Assembly: GCA_002716355.1 (NCBI GenBank)
Contig: PBAU01000011.1
Coordinates: forward strand, 24,114-88,113
DNA: 64,000 nt
Source: a bacterium
GTDB lineage: Bacteria > UBP7 > UBA6624
Reading direction: 5' to 3'
Program-made: the position numbers and the translations under genes
Shown: piece after piece, positions 37,301 through 44,939 of the stretch
Position numbering within the stretch: position 1 is the stretch's first letter
Layout: each line of letters starts with the position of its first letter
Notes under the pieces: generated by a model
What the model saw: only the letters and a program-made list of their open reading frames with translations
What the model was told of the DNA's origin: nothing
The model's database searches: none

Positions 37301-37399
37301 GATCTTGAACTGCCAGAAAGTAATGAAGCGATCATTAGAAATTCTTTTGCAGAATGCAGGAGAAATGAACCTTTTGAATCGGAGTCTAATTTCTTTTAA
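34328..37399 (+). CDS. Large helical-repeat protein with a C-terminal J-like domain lacking HPD
   Basis: A 1023-residue cytoplasmic-looking protein with no signal peptide. Most of it is helical with TPR-like units, such as LAELFFLNGLFYVDKGNWLQCENFFKKAYE and GWSLMQIGQLENAQFHFSKLL. Near residues 890-940 it has LGVDPGVSEDDLERAYFQRI then KNFTPEKNPEEFRRIEEARQ and FIADPDLR. This follows the J-domain layout (helix I-II, loop, N-P-x-x-F, helix III), except that the catalytic HPD is replaced by T-P-E. Such a domain cannot be expected to stimulate DnaK normally. I do not recognise the whole protein; a scaffold role is likely. The frame and length are intact. Confidence 0.65.
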   Translation: MIFGFKQNPKKKILAFFKKGKSDSAIEHLEKSWSEIGVQDRVEILDSWTLKKSDNEMQQKWLSFVEKHASDQGPLDDLESKIRKNADNDYVFDYELWVNLANQHKNDFFLVLATGNEIFPYGDYSSFLKNKIDPLFIFFMRRRLASELKICKELLPFLKHLVKGDKDDMVKNLYVEYLFKHKIWEQKNISLVQNYLVKNFKNTDISDWAFQNLKAPLSDKWFDLLKRSFKSKPTSSNKKLLAWCCFEKGIYFEPLEEEIANIGMQNKNTRLKAVDILLRSKKPTPQTVKLFCLSSSECPSNELILIFLIQHLEDEKLLHTLVSARNINENLISEFFSRWKKSTPSDLNLVVRVLQQSLSLGLSLSKNELKIFSSLRDQKVLFWLASLGFVSENFELVQDLIGRMDKKIKSYFEYKMNLHFSNKKYDFLKNHFDFPWSLMDKAQYLESISEFTKANEIYKEACGTKHYSGIFAKLKMVANGVEVLTDSDFKKMKNISSSDLAELFFLNGLFYVDKGNWLQCENFFKKAYEQKEDKRYISSLIEIYYRWSSELILEKKLSKAQAIIEKGLSIGDDPRLVKNLILTNPKVTSWNQIKKIKLKNIEDELLSDYFWIAWRSGDYKNADAALKRCIPLSKSETFIKRIARYYLEMPIPKDDSLKGKIWEKLHVLNRPWLTAAIAVSQDEKPPFPKEVPSGIEKLLTGWSLMQIGQLENAQFHFSKLLNGPIKNLGTGIKRARSHIVLGYCLLACRDLESAEEAWSRSAHFGISNSLVSTLKFVIELEKGVKKALAGRNPLKNYVKALNHPITKDAAEKNLAIHFTFSGDFLNAGKYWDSLVENFSEKKSPEEEVWLDISIQMASYCHKIKDGKDINLIEMAALEDEVENIKKQLKSYRDLGVDPGVSEDDLERAYFQRIKNFTPEKNPEEFRRIEEARQFIADPDLRLRTELFTQSGVKKNKLLQFLSFYECDPLDFFVDLVEKPDFLPELTFFKNYDLELPESNEAIIRNSFAECRRNEPFESESNFF

Positions 37400-37406
37400 T
37401 TGATTT

Positions 37407-37847
37407 ATGTCTGATGATTCTTTTTCTTGGAGTTGTTGTGGTTTTAAAGACGATTACCCTAAATCACTTTTCCCTATAGTTTTATCTTTTGGTATAGCAT
37501 TTTTTGTAACTTCAGTATATTTTAGTTTTTACGAGGCTTTTTTTTGGGGTTTTATAATGATTTTTTCTTGGATTAATTATTTTATTAAATTTGATTATCA
37601 GATCAACAAGAAGCATGTCAGAATAAATTTTTTCAACAATTCGGTAAAGAAAAATTTGAATAAATTTAAATCAGCACATTTTCATTTGAAAGGTGTTTAT
37701 TTATCCCCAACAGCAAAAAAAAGCTTCTATGGCGGCTTAAAGGGTTCATGGATATATTTACCTTCTGATGTTGAGAAAAGGAAAAAGATAATCGATATCG
37801 TTTCAAAAAAAATCCAAATAGTTAAAAGTCACGATCATATAAATTAG
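37407..37847 (+). CDS. Small two-helix membrane protein of unknown function
   Basis: A 146-residue protein with two adjacent hydrophobic segments (SLFPIVLSFGIAFFVTSVYF and EAFFWGFIMIFSWINYF) and a basic C-terminal domain (KKHVRINFFNNSVKKNLNKF and onwards). The N-terminus is short and has a Cys-Cys pair (WSCCGF). It starts at ATG 37407, seven bases after the large repeat protein, and sits before the MutL-like cluster. No family recognised; co-transcription is the only clue. Confidence 0.55.
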   Translation: MSDDSFSWSCCGFKDDYPKSLFPIVLSFGIAFFVTSVYFSFYEAFFWGFIMIFSWINYFIKFDYQINKKHVRINFFNNSVKKNLNKFKSAHFHLKGVYLSPTAKKSFYGGLKGSWIYLPSDVEKRKKIIDIVSKKIQIVKSHDHIN

Positions 37848-37865
37848 GATTCCATATTAGGTATT

Positions 37866-38153
37866 ATGTTTAGAAAGATTTTTTCTGGTGAAAGTTGGAA
37901 AGCTGAGAGTGATGAAGATTTTGCTTCAAACCTTGTAGATAACGGCCTAGGGGTTCCTTCAGTGTTTTTATTAGAGTTAGCAAAACCTTTGAACGTTTTG
38001 GCATCTTCGGCATTTACGGTTCTTTCACCAGTCGGACACTTGTTTTTCGATAGGGAAAAATGGGATGTTGTGCCGGATTTTTTTTCAGACAGGAAAAGAA
38101 TCGAAGATATGATAAATTCAATAGAAAAGGAATTAGCTGCTCATGAATCATAA
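37866..38153 (+). CDS. Small protein coupled to the MutL-like gene
   Basis: A 95-residue protein with the core VPSVFLLELAKPLNVLASSAF followed by SPVGHLFFDREKW and RKRIEDMINSIEKEL. The central part is mildly hydrophobic and would be an amphipathic or membrane-touching helix, and the C-terminus is a charged helix. The start is ATG 37866. The gene overlaps the MutL-like start by 11 bases, so translation is probably coupled. I cannot name the family. Its position at the head of the MutL/membrane-cassette run suggests it belongs to that system. Confidence 0.6.
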   Translation: MFRKIFSGESWKAESDEDFASNLVDNGLGVPSVFLLELAKPLNVLASSAFTVLSPVGHLFFDREKWDVVPDFFSDRKRIEDMINSIEKELAAHES

Positions 38154-39921
38154 AAATTTTATCGCTACTGATTGTGGCTCAACTACTACAAAGGCAATTT
38201 ACATCGAGAAAAAAAAGGATGGCTACAGGTTGGAAAAAAGAGGAGAGGCTCCTACCACCGTCGAAGCCCCTTTTGAGGATGTTACAGCAGGAGTGGTTAA
38301 TTCTGTAGAAGAGTTAGAGGAACTGTCAAAGAAAGCATTTTTATTGAAGGATGGCAAAGGCGTTATTAGGCCTAATGACGGAAAGAAAGGTGTCGATGCT
38401 TATGTTTCAACGTCATCTGCTGGTGGTGGCTTGCAGATGTTGGTAGCTGGAGTTGTGAAAGAAATGACTGCAGAGAGTGCGAATAGAGCTGCTTTGGGTG
38501 CTGGATCAATTGTGATGGATGCTCTTGCAATTAATGATGGTAGAAAAACATGGGAAAGAATTGAGCTAATTAGAAACTTAAGGCCAGACATGATTCTTCT
38601 TTCTGGAGGTACTGATGGTGGTGATGTTAATCATGTTGTTGAAATGGCAGAAGTGATTAAGGAAGCAAAACCAACATCAAGATTGGGTTCGGCTAAATTG
38701 CCAGTGATTTATGCTGGAAACATTGATGCAAGAAATACTGTTCAAGAAATATTAGGTGAAGTTTGTGATTTGTTTATCGTAGATAATCTTAGGCCAACTC
38801 TTGAATCTGAAAATCTTGGACCAGCAAGAGAGAAAATTCATGAGTTGTTTATGGAGCATGTCATGCAACAGGCTCCCGGATATCCAAAATTGATATCCTG
38901 GACTGACGCTCCAATTATGCCTACTCCAGGCGCAGTAGGTTCTTTAATAGAGCGAATTGCTGAAAAAGAAAAAATCCAGGTTGTAGGTGTTGATATAGGT
39001 GGTGCTACCACAGACATTTTCAGTGTTTTTTCTGACAAATTCAATCGAACTGTATCTGCCAATTTAGGTATGTCTTATTCCATTTCTCAAGTTATGGCTG
39101 AAGCTGGTTGGAAAAACGTTATGCGTTGGGTCCCTTTTGAAATGGATGAACAAGATTTGCGAAACAGAATTAAGAACAAAATGATAAGACCAACTACCAT
39201 CCCTCAAACGTTAGAGGAGTTGATTATTGAACAAGCATTAGCAAGAGAGGCTCTTTCTCTTTCTTTTGAACACCATAAATCTTTAGCTGTTGGTCTTAAA
39301 GGTGTTCAGCAACAGAGAACAATAGCAGATGCCTTTTCACAAAAATCAGGAGGAGAATCATTGATTAAAATGTCAGATCTTGATTTGCTTATAGGTTCAG
39401 GAGGTGTTTTGTCGCACGCTCCTAGAAGAGTTCAGTCAATGTCTATGCTGATCGATGCTTTTCAACCTGAGGGAATTACTGAACTGGCGGTAGATAGTAT
39501 TTTTATGATGCCTCATTTAGGAGTTCTTTCAACCATAAATGCTGATGCTGCTGTTGAGGTATTTGATAAGGATTGCTTAGTGAGGTTAGGCACATGTGTT
39601 GCTCCAAAAGGAGAAGCAAGAAAAGGGGAATCCATTTTAAAGGTTGAACTTGCTGATGGTAACTCTTTTGAGATGGGTTTTGGAGAGATAAAACTTATCG
39701 ATCTTGGGGTTGGTGAAAAATTAGAAGCAAAATTGTCTCCTGCAAAAAAGGTTGATTTAGGAGATGGCCCTGGTAAGGAAATGTCCGTCAGCTTAACCGG
39801 TGGGCAAGTCGGTGTTATTTTTGATACTAGAGGTAGACCTTTAACAATATCTACAAATGAGGAGGAAAGGATAAGAAGTTTGAAAACTTGGCATGAAAGT
39901 TTGAATCTTTATCCGGAATAG
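38143..39921 (+). CDS. MutL/GlmL-type ASKHA-fold ATPase homologue
   Basis: A 592-residue protein of the MutL (GlmL) family, the putative reactivating ATPase associated with glutamate mutase, not the DNA-repair MutL. The acetate/sugar kinase-Hsp70-actin fold is shown by phosphate-1 ATDCGSTTTKAIYI, phosphate-2 VVGVDIGGATTDIFSV and the adenosine motif LLIGSGGVLSHAP. VSTSSAGGGLQMLVAG, ILLSGGTDGGD and VIYAGNIDARNTVQE are family blocks. No glutamate mutase lies next to it; a barrel-sandwich protein and two membrane cassettes follow instead. That suggests its ATPase cycle drives or regulates a membrane complex, which is inference. It starts at ATG 38143, overlapping the preceding small gene. Confidence 0.85.
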   Translation: MNHKNFIATDCGSTTTKAIYIEKKKDGYRLEKRGEAPTTVEAPFEDVTAGVVNSVEELEELSKKAFLLKDGKGVIRPNDGKKGVDAYVSTSSAGGGLQMLVAGVVKEMTAESANRAALGAGSIVMDALAINDGRKTWERIELIRNLRPDMILLSGGTDGGDVNHVVEMAEVIKEAKPTSRLGSAKLPVIYAGNIDARNTVQEILGEVCDLFIVDNLRPTLESENLGPAREKIHELFMEHVMQQAPGYPKLISWTDAPIMPTPGAVGSLIERIAEKEKIQVVGVDIGGATTDIFSVFSDKFNRTVSANLGMSYSISQVMAEAGWKNVMRWVPFEMDEQDLRNRIKNKMIRPTTIPQTLEELIIEQALAREALSLSFEHHKSLAVGLKGVQQQRTIADAFSQKSGGESLIKMSDLDLLIGSGGVLSHAPRRVQSMSMLIDAFQPEGITELAVDSIFMMPHLGVLSTINADAAVEVFDKDCLVRLGTCVAPKGEARKGESILKVELADGNSFEMGFGEIKLIDLGVGEKLEAKLSPAKKVDLGDGPGKEMSVSLTGGQVGVIFDTRGRPLTISTNEEERIRSLKTWHESLNLYPE

Positions 39922-39925
39922 ATTT

Positions 39926-41044
39926 ATGGCACAAGCATTTACCCCAGGTTTAACTAGAGCAGCTGGTTTAAAAGTTATAAAAACAAGACGACTGCCTCTT
40001 TTAGGTGAAACTCTTTTCAAAGTTGGAGATAAAGTTTCAGCTACTGATATTGTTGCTAGAACAGATTTACCAGGACCTGTTTCAGTTTTAAAAATTTCTC
40101 ATAGGTTAGGTTGCCAACCAGGTGAATTAAAGGATTTCATGTCTGTAAAAGAAGGAGATGCCATTTCTAATGGTCAAGTTATTGCAGAGAGCAAAGGTTT
40201 TATGGGGTTTTTTAAATCGGAATTTAAATCTAACACTGATGGAATCATAGAAAGTATATCAAAAGTAAATGGTCAAGTTTATGTAAGAGGCACTCCTATT
40301 CCAGTTGAAATGGAAGCTTATATTGATGGAAAAATTATTGATGTTATGAAGGATGAAGGCGTAATGGTTGAAACTGTTGCGACAATGGTTCAAGGCATTT
40401 TTGGCGTGGGTGGAGAAACTGGAGGAAAGTTAATTTTTGGAGTTGATTCTCCATCTGATGTTTTAGCTCCGTCTGACTTGAAAGAAGATATGAAGGATTG
40501 TATTGTGGTTGCCGGTGCATGCTTGACACAGGAAACCATAATGAAAGCCAAATCTATTGGCATTAAAGGATTGGTGGGTGGAGCGCTTCATGATAAAGAT
40601 TTGAGATCTTTTTTGGGTTATGACATAGGGGTTGCTATTACTGGTAATGAAAATATAGGTATAACCTTGGTGGCAACTGAGGGTTTTGGAGAATTGAAAA
40701 TGGATTCCAATACATGGAGTTTGTTGAAGTCATGTGAAGGTAAAAGAGCAAGCATAAATGGTGCTACACAAATTAGAGCAGGTGTTTTAAGGCCTGAAAT
40801 AATCATCCCTACACCTGAAGAAAAATCAAAAGATTCTGATAGTGGTGCTGGATCATTAGAGATAGGTACTAAAATTGTTGTTATCAGAAACCCTTACTTT
40901 GGATTAACTGGCACTGTTTCAGAACTTATCGTTGAACCACAGAGGCTAGAATCAGAAGCTAAAGTAAGAGTTTTGAAAGTAAAATTAGAAAATGGAGATG
41001 AGGCTATTGTGCCGCGTGCTAATATAGAAAGACTAGCATCATGA
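39926..41044 (+). CDS. Barrel-sandwich/KOW-type soluble protein linking the ATPase to the membrane cassettes
   Basis: A 372-residue soluble protein. Residues about 10-150 hold two barrel-sandwich-hybrid-like repeats of the kind FKVGDKVSATDIVARTDLPG and VKEGDAISNGQVIAESKG, as in RnfC, lipoyl or biotinyl domains but without a modified lysine motif. A middle Rossmann-like part (CIVVAGACLTQETIMKAKSI, then IGIKGLVGGALHDKDL) follows. The last 60 residues resemble a KOW/SH3 barrel (GTKIVVIRNPYFGLTGTVSE and VKLENGDEAIVPRANIERL). It begins four bases after the MutL-like stop and overlaps gene A by four. The family function is unknown to me; the domain make-up suggests an adaptor. Confidence 0.7.
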   Translation: MAQAFTPGLTRAAGLKVIKTRRLPLLGETLFKVGDKVSATDIVARTDLPGPVSVLKISHRLGCQPGELKDFMSVKEGDAISNGQVIAESKGFMGFFKSEFKSNTDGIIESISKVNGQVYVRGTPIPVEMEAYIDGKIIDVMKDEGVMVETVATMVQGIFGVGGETGGKLIFGVDSPSDVLAPSDLKEDMKDCIVVAGACLTQETIMKAKSIGIKGLVGGALHDKDLRSFLGYDIGVAITGNENIGITLVATEGFGELKMDSNTWSLLKSCEGKRASINGATQIRAGVLRPEIIIPTPEEKSKDSDSGAGSLEIGTKIVVIRNPYFGLTGTVSELIVEPQRLESEAKVRVLKVKLENGDEAIVPRANIERLAS

Positions 41045-41841
41045 TTTTTAATTTTTTTATTTCTTCAGATGCTTTTTTCAAAGCCGATCATGAGGTAACA
41101 CTGATTGCTTGCCTTTTGTTCATGGGAGCTATACTTTACACTCTTTCTAAAGCCAGAAGAGGAGCTGATCTTTATATACGTTCAATTCCAGGTTTGGATG
41201 CTGTTAATGAAGCTATTGGAAGAGCTACCGAAATGGGTAAGCCGATACTCTATTGCCCTGGCTTGTCAAGCGCAGCTGACGTTGCAACCTTGGCAAGTTT
41301 AAACATATTAGGTAGGGTTGCTCAAAGGGTTGCAAATTATGAAAGTCGCTTGATAGTTCCGCATAGAGATCCTATTGTTATGACTGTAGCAAAAGAAACT
41401 TTGAAGGATGCTTATTTACAAGCTGGAAAACCTGAAATATTAAATGAAGAGGATAATTTTTTCATTACTGAAGATCAGTTTGGTTATACTGCTGCTGTTA
41501 ATGGAATAATGGTAAGAGAAAGACCAGCAACTGTATTTTTGCAAGGCATGTTTTTTGCTGAATCTTTATTGTTGGCTGAAACAGGAAATTCAATTGGTGC
41601 AATTCAAATTGCAGGAACTGATGCTGTGCATCAGTTGCCATTCTTTGTTGCTTCTTGTGATTACACGCTTATTGGAGAGGAGCTGTATGCCGCTGGAGCA
41701 TACTTATCAAAAGCTCCTGATTTAATGTCATCACTTAAAGCTGCTGACTTGATCAAAGGAATCTTATGGGTTTTGATAGTTATCGGTCTTGTCTTGACTT
41801 TTGTGGGCAACGCATCTATTTTTGAGGTATTTGGCAAATGA
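41041..41841 (+). CDS. Membrane cassette gene A (copy 1): two-TM protein with cytoplasmic domain
   Basis: A 266-residue protein with one TM at each end (about 17-36 and 240-258) and a 200-residue domain between. Basic KARRG directly after TM1 puts the domain in the cytoplasm. Its core blocks GLDAVNEAIGRATEMGK, TLASLNILGRVAQR, GNSIGAIQIAGTDAV and SCDYTLIGEELYAA are nearly identical in the second copy (44130-44939), which marks functional surfaces. The family is a domain of unknown function as far as I can tell. It starts with ATGA overlap to the barrel-sandwich gene and ends with ATGA overlap to gene B. Confidence 0.78.
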   Translation: MIFNFFISSDAFFKADHEVTLIACLLFMGAILYTLSKARRGADLYIRSIPGLDAVNEAIGRATEMGKPILYCPGLSSAADVATLASLNILGRVAQRVANYESRLIVPHRDPIVMTVAKETLKDAYLQAGKPEILNEEDNFFITEDQFGYTAAVNGIMVRERPATVFLQGMFFAESLLLAETGNSIGAIQIAGTDAVHQLPFFVASCDYTLIGEELYAAGAYLSKAPDLMSSLKAADLIKGILWVLIVIGLVLTFVGNASIFEVFGK

Positions 41842-42506
41842 AAACAAAACTTCCTGTAACCATTGCTTTTCTGACTGGTTTATTTATGGCTTTTGCTTAT
41901 TTTGTTGAAAGGGATAATGTTGCATGGGTAAGGATTCTTTACGAAGAGTTGAATCAGAACAACATTGTTCTTGCTGTGTTTGTTTTGTTTTTAGGGGTTG
42001 GTACACTTTTAATCCGTCATGCAAAAAAAATCAGAGATAAAAATTCTGATTCAATTTATTCTTGGGTTGTTATAGTGTCGACTCTTGCAGTTGCATACAT
42101 TGGTTTGTTTCAAACCACTGGAGAAAGCATTGGGGCAAATGAAAATTTTCAGTGGATATTTAATAATTTTCAGGTTCCTCTTTCTGCAACTATGTTTTCA
42201 CTTTTAGCATTTTTTGTTGCAAGTGCTGCCTACAGAGCTTTTAGAGCAAGAAACACAGAGGCAACTTTATTGCTGATTGCCGCAGCAATAGTGATGATAG
42301 GAAGGGTACCTATTGGATCGGTTATTTCCGACAGTTTGAGTTTAACTGGATCTTTTTCTTTGCCTGCAATTGCTGAATGGATTTTAGATATCCCAAATAC
42401 GGCTGCAAAGAGAGCTATAACTATTGGTATCGGATTAGGGATGACGGCTACTGCAATAAAGATTATTTTCGGTATAGAGAGAACTTATATGGGAAGTGGT
42501 AAATAA
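41838..42506 (+). CDS. Membrane cassette gene B (copy 1): polytopic membrane protein
   Basis: A 222-residue protein with about six hydrophobic segments. The blocks ATMFSLLAFFVASAAYRAFR, RARNTEATLLL, WILDIPN, and GLGMTATAIKIIFGIERTY are shared with the second copy at 44936-45580. A conserved basic motif AYRAFRAR lies on the cytoplasmic edge by the positive-inside rule. No known transporter motif is seen. The junction with gene C is TAATG. The function is unknown; the strong conservation inside the helices suggests packing against A, C or D. Confidence 0.75.
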   Translation: MKTKLPVTIAFLTGLFMAFAYFVERDNVAWVRILYEELNQNNIVLAVFVLFLGVGTLLIRHAKKIRDKNSDSIYSWVVIVSTLAVAYIGLFQTTGESIGANENFQWIFNNFQVPLSATMFSLLAFFVASAAYRAFRARNTEATLLLIAAAIVMIGRVPIGSVISDSLSLTGSFSLPAIAEWILDIPNTAAKRAITIGIGLGMTATAIKIIFGIERTYMGSGK

Positions 42507-43363
42507 TGAATATTTGGGATAAGTTGTCTTCAATTGATAGAAGGTGGATATTTCTTGCAATGGCCATTTTCGTTTCATGGCCAGTATTAAAACCCTTAGG
42601 CCTTCCAGTAACAACAACAAAAGAAGTTGAAAGTCTTTATAGCTTTATTGAGGAAATCGAAGATAAGAAACCAATAATTTTAGCTCTTGATTACGGTCCA
42701 TCTACTGCTCCTGAACTAACACCTATGGCAAAAGCTGTTATGAGGCATGCTGTAAGCAAAGGGATTCCTGTTGTGGGGGTAAGTTTAGCTCCAGATGCTC
42801 CAGGGGTTGCAAATGATATCTGGAAATGGGCGGAAGAAGAATTAGGCGCTATTCCGGGTGAGGATATTGCATACCTTGGATACAAAGCAGGAACAACAAA
42901 TGTTATCTTGCAGATGGGACAGGGTATATCTAAGGCTTTTCCAAAGGATTATTATGGCAACAACACAGATGATTTGGAAATCATGGAAGGTTTTGAAAGT
43001 TTAAAAGATGCCTCTCTTGTTCTCGGTCTTGAGGCAACTGCCATTATGGATTTATGGATTCAGTATGCTGGTGACCAAATGGGTGTTCCTGTTGCCGGCG
43101 GAATGACAGCGGTTTCTGCGCCTGAGGCTTATGTGTTTTATCAGTCAGGGCAAATAGTTGGTTTGATGGGAGGCATGAAAGGCGGAGCTGAATATGAACT
43201 CTTAGTTGGTGCACCTGGAAATGCTGTTCAGGGCATGGATGCTCAATCACTAGGACATATTGTTATTATTGTTTTTATCATTTTTGGAAATCTTGGTTTT
43301 TTCTTAGGTAAAAAAGGCCAAGACGTTTCCAGATTAAAGTCTTTAAGAGGTGATCAGAAATGA
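42506..43363 (+). CDS. Membrane cassette gene C (copy 1): periplasmic-domain protein with TM at each end
   Basis: A 285-residue protein with TM1 (WIFLAMAIFVSWPVL) after a basic start and TM2 (IVIIVFIIFGNLGFFLG) before a basic tail. Both ends should be cytoplasmic, with the roughly 220-residue middle periplasmic. The middle alternates strands and helices (PIILALDYGPSTAPELTPMAK, then GIPVVGVSLAPDAPG), like a Rossmann-type or flavodoxin-like domain. The second copy (45577-46437) is clearly homologous but more diverged in this domain than in the TMs. It overlaps gene B by one base and gene D by four. Confidence 0.75.
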   Translation: MNIWDKLSSIDRRWIFLAMAIFVSWPVLKPLGLPVTTTKEVESLYSFIEEIEDKKPIILALDYGPSTAPELTPMAKAVMRHAVSKGIPVVGVSLAPDAPGVANDIWKWAEEELGAIPGEDIAYLGYKAGTTNVILQMGQGISKAFPKDYYGNNTDDLEIMEGFESLKDASLVLGLEATAIMDLWIQYAGDQMGVPVAGGMTAVSAPEAYVFYQSGQIVGLMGGMKGGAEYELLVGAPGNAVQGMDAQSLGHIVIIVFIIFGNLGFFLGKKGQDVSRLKSLRGDQK

Positions 43364-44133
43364 TTTTGAATTTAATTGCACCTCTTGGGACTACAGAAGG
43401 TTTAGGTATATGGATTGCCGCTTTCTTGACTTTATGTATTTTTTCTTTCCTGTATAAAGACAATCCTTTTTATAAATTTGCCGAACATTTATTTGTTGGT
43501 GTCTCTAGTGGATATTACATTTCTATCTATTATTGGAACACATTGAAGCCAAACATGATTGACGAATTAGTGAAAGGCTTTAAGGCTTTAGGTCAGGGTA
43601 ATACGCAAAAAGCTTTTGGTCTTGATGAAAGTGGCGCTGTTATGGCTGAGCCTCATTTAAGAATGTTGATACCACTAATGCTGGGTATTTTTATATTGTT
43701 GATATTTATATCTAGAAAAAATGCTTGGTTATCAAGGATATCATTTGCTTGGTATATAGGTGTTGCAAGTGGAATAGCCATACCAACTGCTATGTCAACC
43801 AGGGTTCTCCTACAGGCTCAAGGCTCCATAAGAGATTTTTGTTCATATAATTCCGATTGTGCGACCTCTGCAGGTTTGGATCCTCAGGTTGCAACTACAG
43901 CACTATGGATCAATGCCTTTTTGCTTTTGATTGGAACATTGTCTGCTTTAGCTTATTTCTTCTTCAGCTTACCCTCCAAAGGAGCACTTAAAGTTATGAA
44001 TAAAGTCGGAATTTACTTTTTGATGATTTCTTTTGGAGCTTCATTTGGGTATACGGTTATGGCTCGTATAAGTCTTCTTATCGGCAGGCTGCAGTTTCTT
44101 TTTTATGAGTGGCTTGGTATTACTATTTCATGA
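43360..44133 (+). CDS. Membrane cassette gene D (copy 1): six-TM protein with periplasmic C-x5-C pair
   Basis: A 257-residue membrane protein with about six TMs. The first block GIWIAAFLTLCIFSFLYKDN and FYKFAEHLFVGVSSGY is strongly conserved in copy 2. By the positive-inside rule the loop between TM4 and TM5 is periplasmic; it holds cysteines at residues 161 and 167 (C-x5-C), a spacing also present in copy 2. The C-terminal stretch VMARISLLIGRLQFLFYEWL is conserved as well. Unknown family; start and end are ATGA overlaps. Confidence 0.75.
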   Translation: MILNLIAPLGTTEGLGIWIAAFLTLCIFSFLYKDNPFYKFAEHLFVGVSSGYYISIYYWNTLKPNMIDELVKGFKALGQGNTQKAFGLDESGAVMAEPHLRMLIPLMLGIFILLIFISRKNAWLSRISFAWYIGVASGIAIPTAMSTRVLLQAQGSIRDFCSYNSDCATSAGLDPQVATTALWINAFLLLIGTLSALAYFFFSLPSKGALKVMNKVGIYFLMISFGASFGYTVMARISLLIGRLQFLFYEWLGITIS

Positions 44134-44939
44134 TTTTTAATTTTTTAAATTTAATGTTTCAAATTCAAATAAAAGAGGGAACAGGTCCTGTTTTTTTTGT
44201 TTTGGTTCTTTTTGTCGCAGCTCTTTTTTTCTTTTTAGATAAAGCAAGAAAAGGTGCAACTTTTAAGATTAGAAAGATTGCTGGTCTTGATGCTGTAAAT
44301 GAGGCTATAGGAAGGGCTACAGAAATGGGCAAATCTATCCTTTACACAACAGGATTAGAAACTGCAAGTCATATAGCGACCATTGCTTCATTGACCATAT
44401 TGTCTAGGGTTGCCAAAAGAGCAGCAAGATATGGAACTAGGTTACAGGTTCCTTCTTTTGATCCGATTGTTATGAGTTTAAGTCAAGAGATAGTACGAGA
44501 ATCTTATCTTGAGGAAGGAATGGTTGACAGCTTTAAAGGCGATGACATTTTTTATTTAACTCAGGAGCAATTTGCATACACTGCAGCTGTTGAAGGTGTT
44601 TTGGTAAGAGAAAAACCTGCAACTGTTTTTTTAATGGGTTATTTTTATGCAGAATCTTTACTATTGGCTGAAACTGGCAATTCGATTGGGGCGATTCAAA
44701 TTGCTGGAACAGATGCTGTTACACAGCTTCCATTTTTTATCGTTTCCTGTGATTACACATTGATTGGTGAGGAGCTTTATGCAGCAAGTGCTTACCTTTC
44801 AGAGGATTCAAATATTATTTCATCTTTAAAGGCCCAAGATTTTGGAAAAGCTTTATTATGGATATTTTTGCTTTTGGGAAGTATTGTAACTTTTGCTGGT
44901 TCTACTAAATTCCTTTCATTATTAGGAGCTTCTACTTGA
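44130..44939 (+). CDS. Membrane cassette gene A' (copy 2)
   Basis: Paralogue of the 41041-41841 gene, 269 residues. The frame is open to a GTG at 44109, but ATG 44130 makes the ATGA overlap with gene D and gives MIFNF, the same first five residues as copy 1. TM1 follows, then basic DKARKGATFKIRK, then the blocks GLDAVNEAIGRATEMGK and GNSIGAIQIAGTDAV and SCDYTLIGEELYAA. It differs from copy 1 mostly in the TMs and in the LQVPSFDPIVMSLSQEIVRE region. Function unknown; co-presence of both copies suggests a hetero-oligomer. Confidence 0.78.
   Translation: MIFNFLNLMFQIQIKEGTGPVFFVLVLFVAALFFFLDKARKGATFKIRKIAGLDAVNEAIGRATEMGKSILYTTGLETASHIATIASLTILSRVAKRAARYGTRLQVPSFDPIVMSLSQEIVRESYLEEGMVDSFKGDDIFYLTQEQFAYTAAVEGVLVREKPATVFLMGYFYAESLLLAETGNSIGAIQIAGTDAVTQLPFFIVSCDYTLIGEELYAASAYLSEDSNIISSLKAQDFGKALLWIFLLLGSIVTFAGSTKFLSLLGAST

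Noticed and set aside
38143-39921. DNA mismatch repair MutL
   Set aside because: The sequence has ASKHA motifs (GSTTTK, DIGGATTD) and no GHKL ATPase motifs; the shared name is a coincidence.
44109-44129. Seven-codon extension of gene A' from GTG 44109
   Set aside because: The paralogue starts MIFNF and ATG 44130 gives exactly that and the ATGA overlap.
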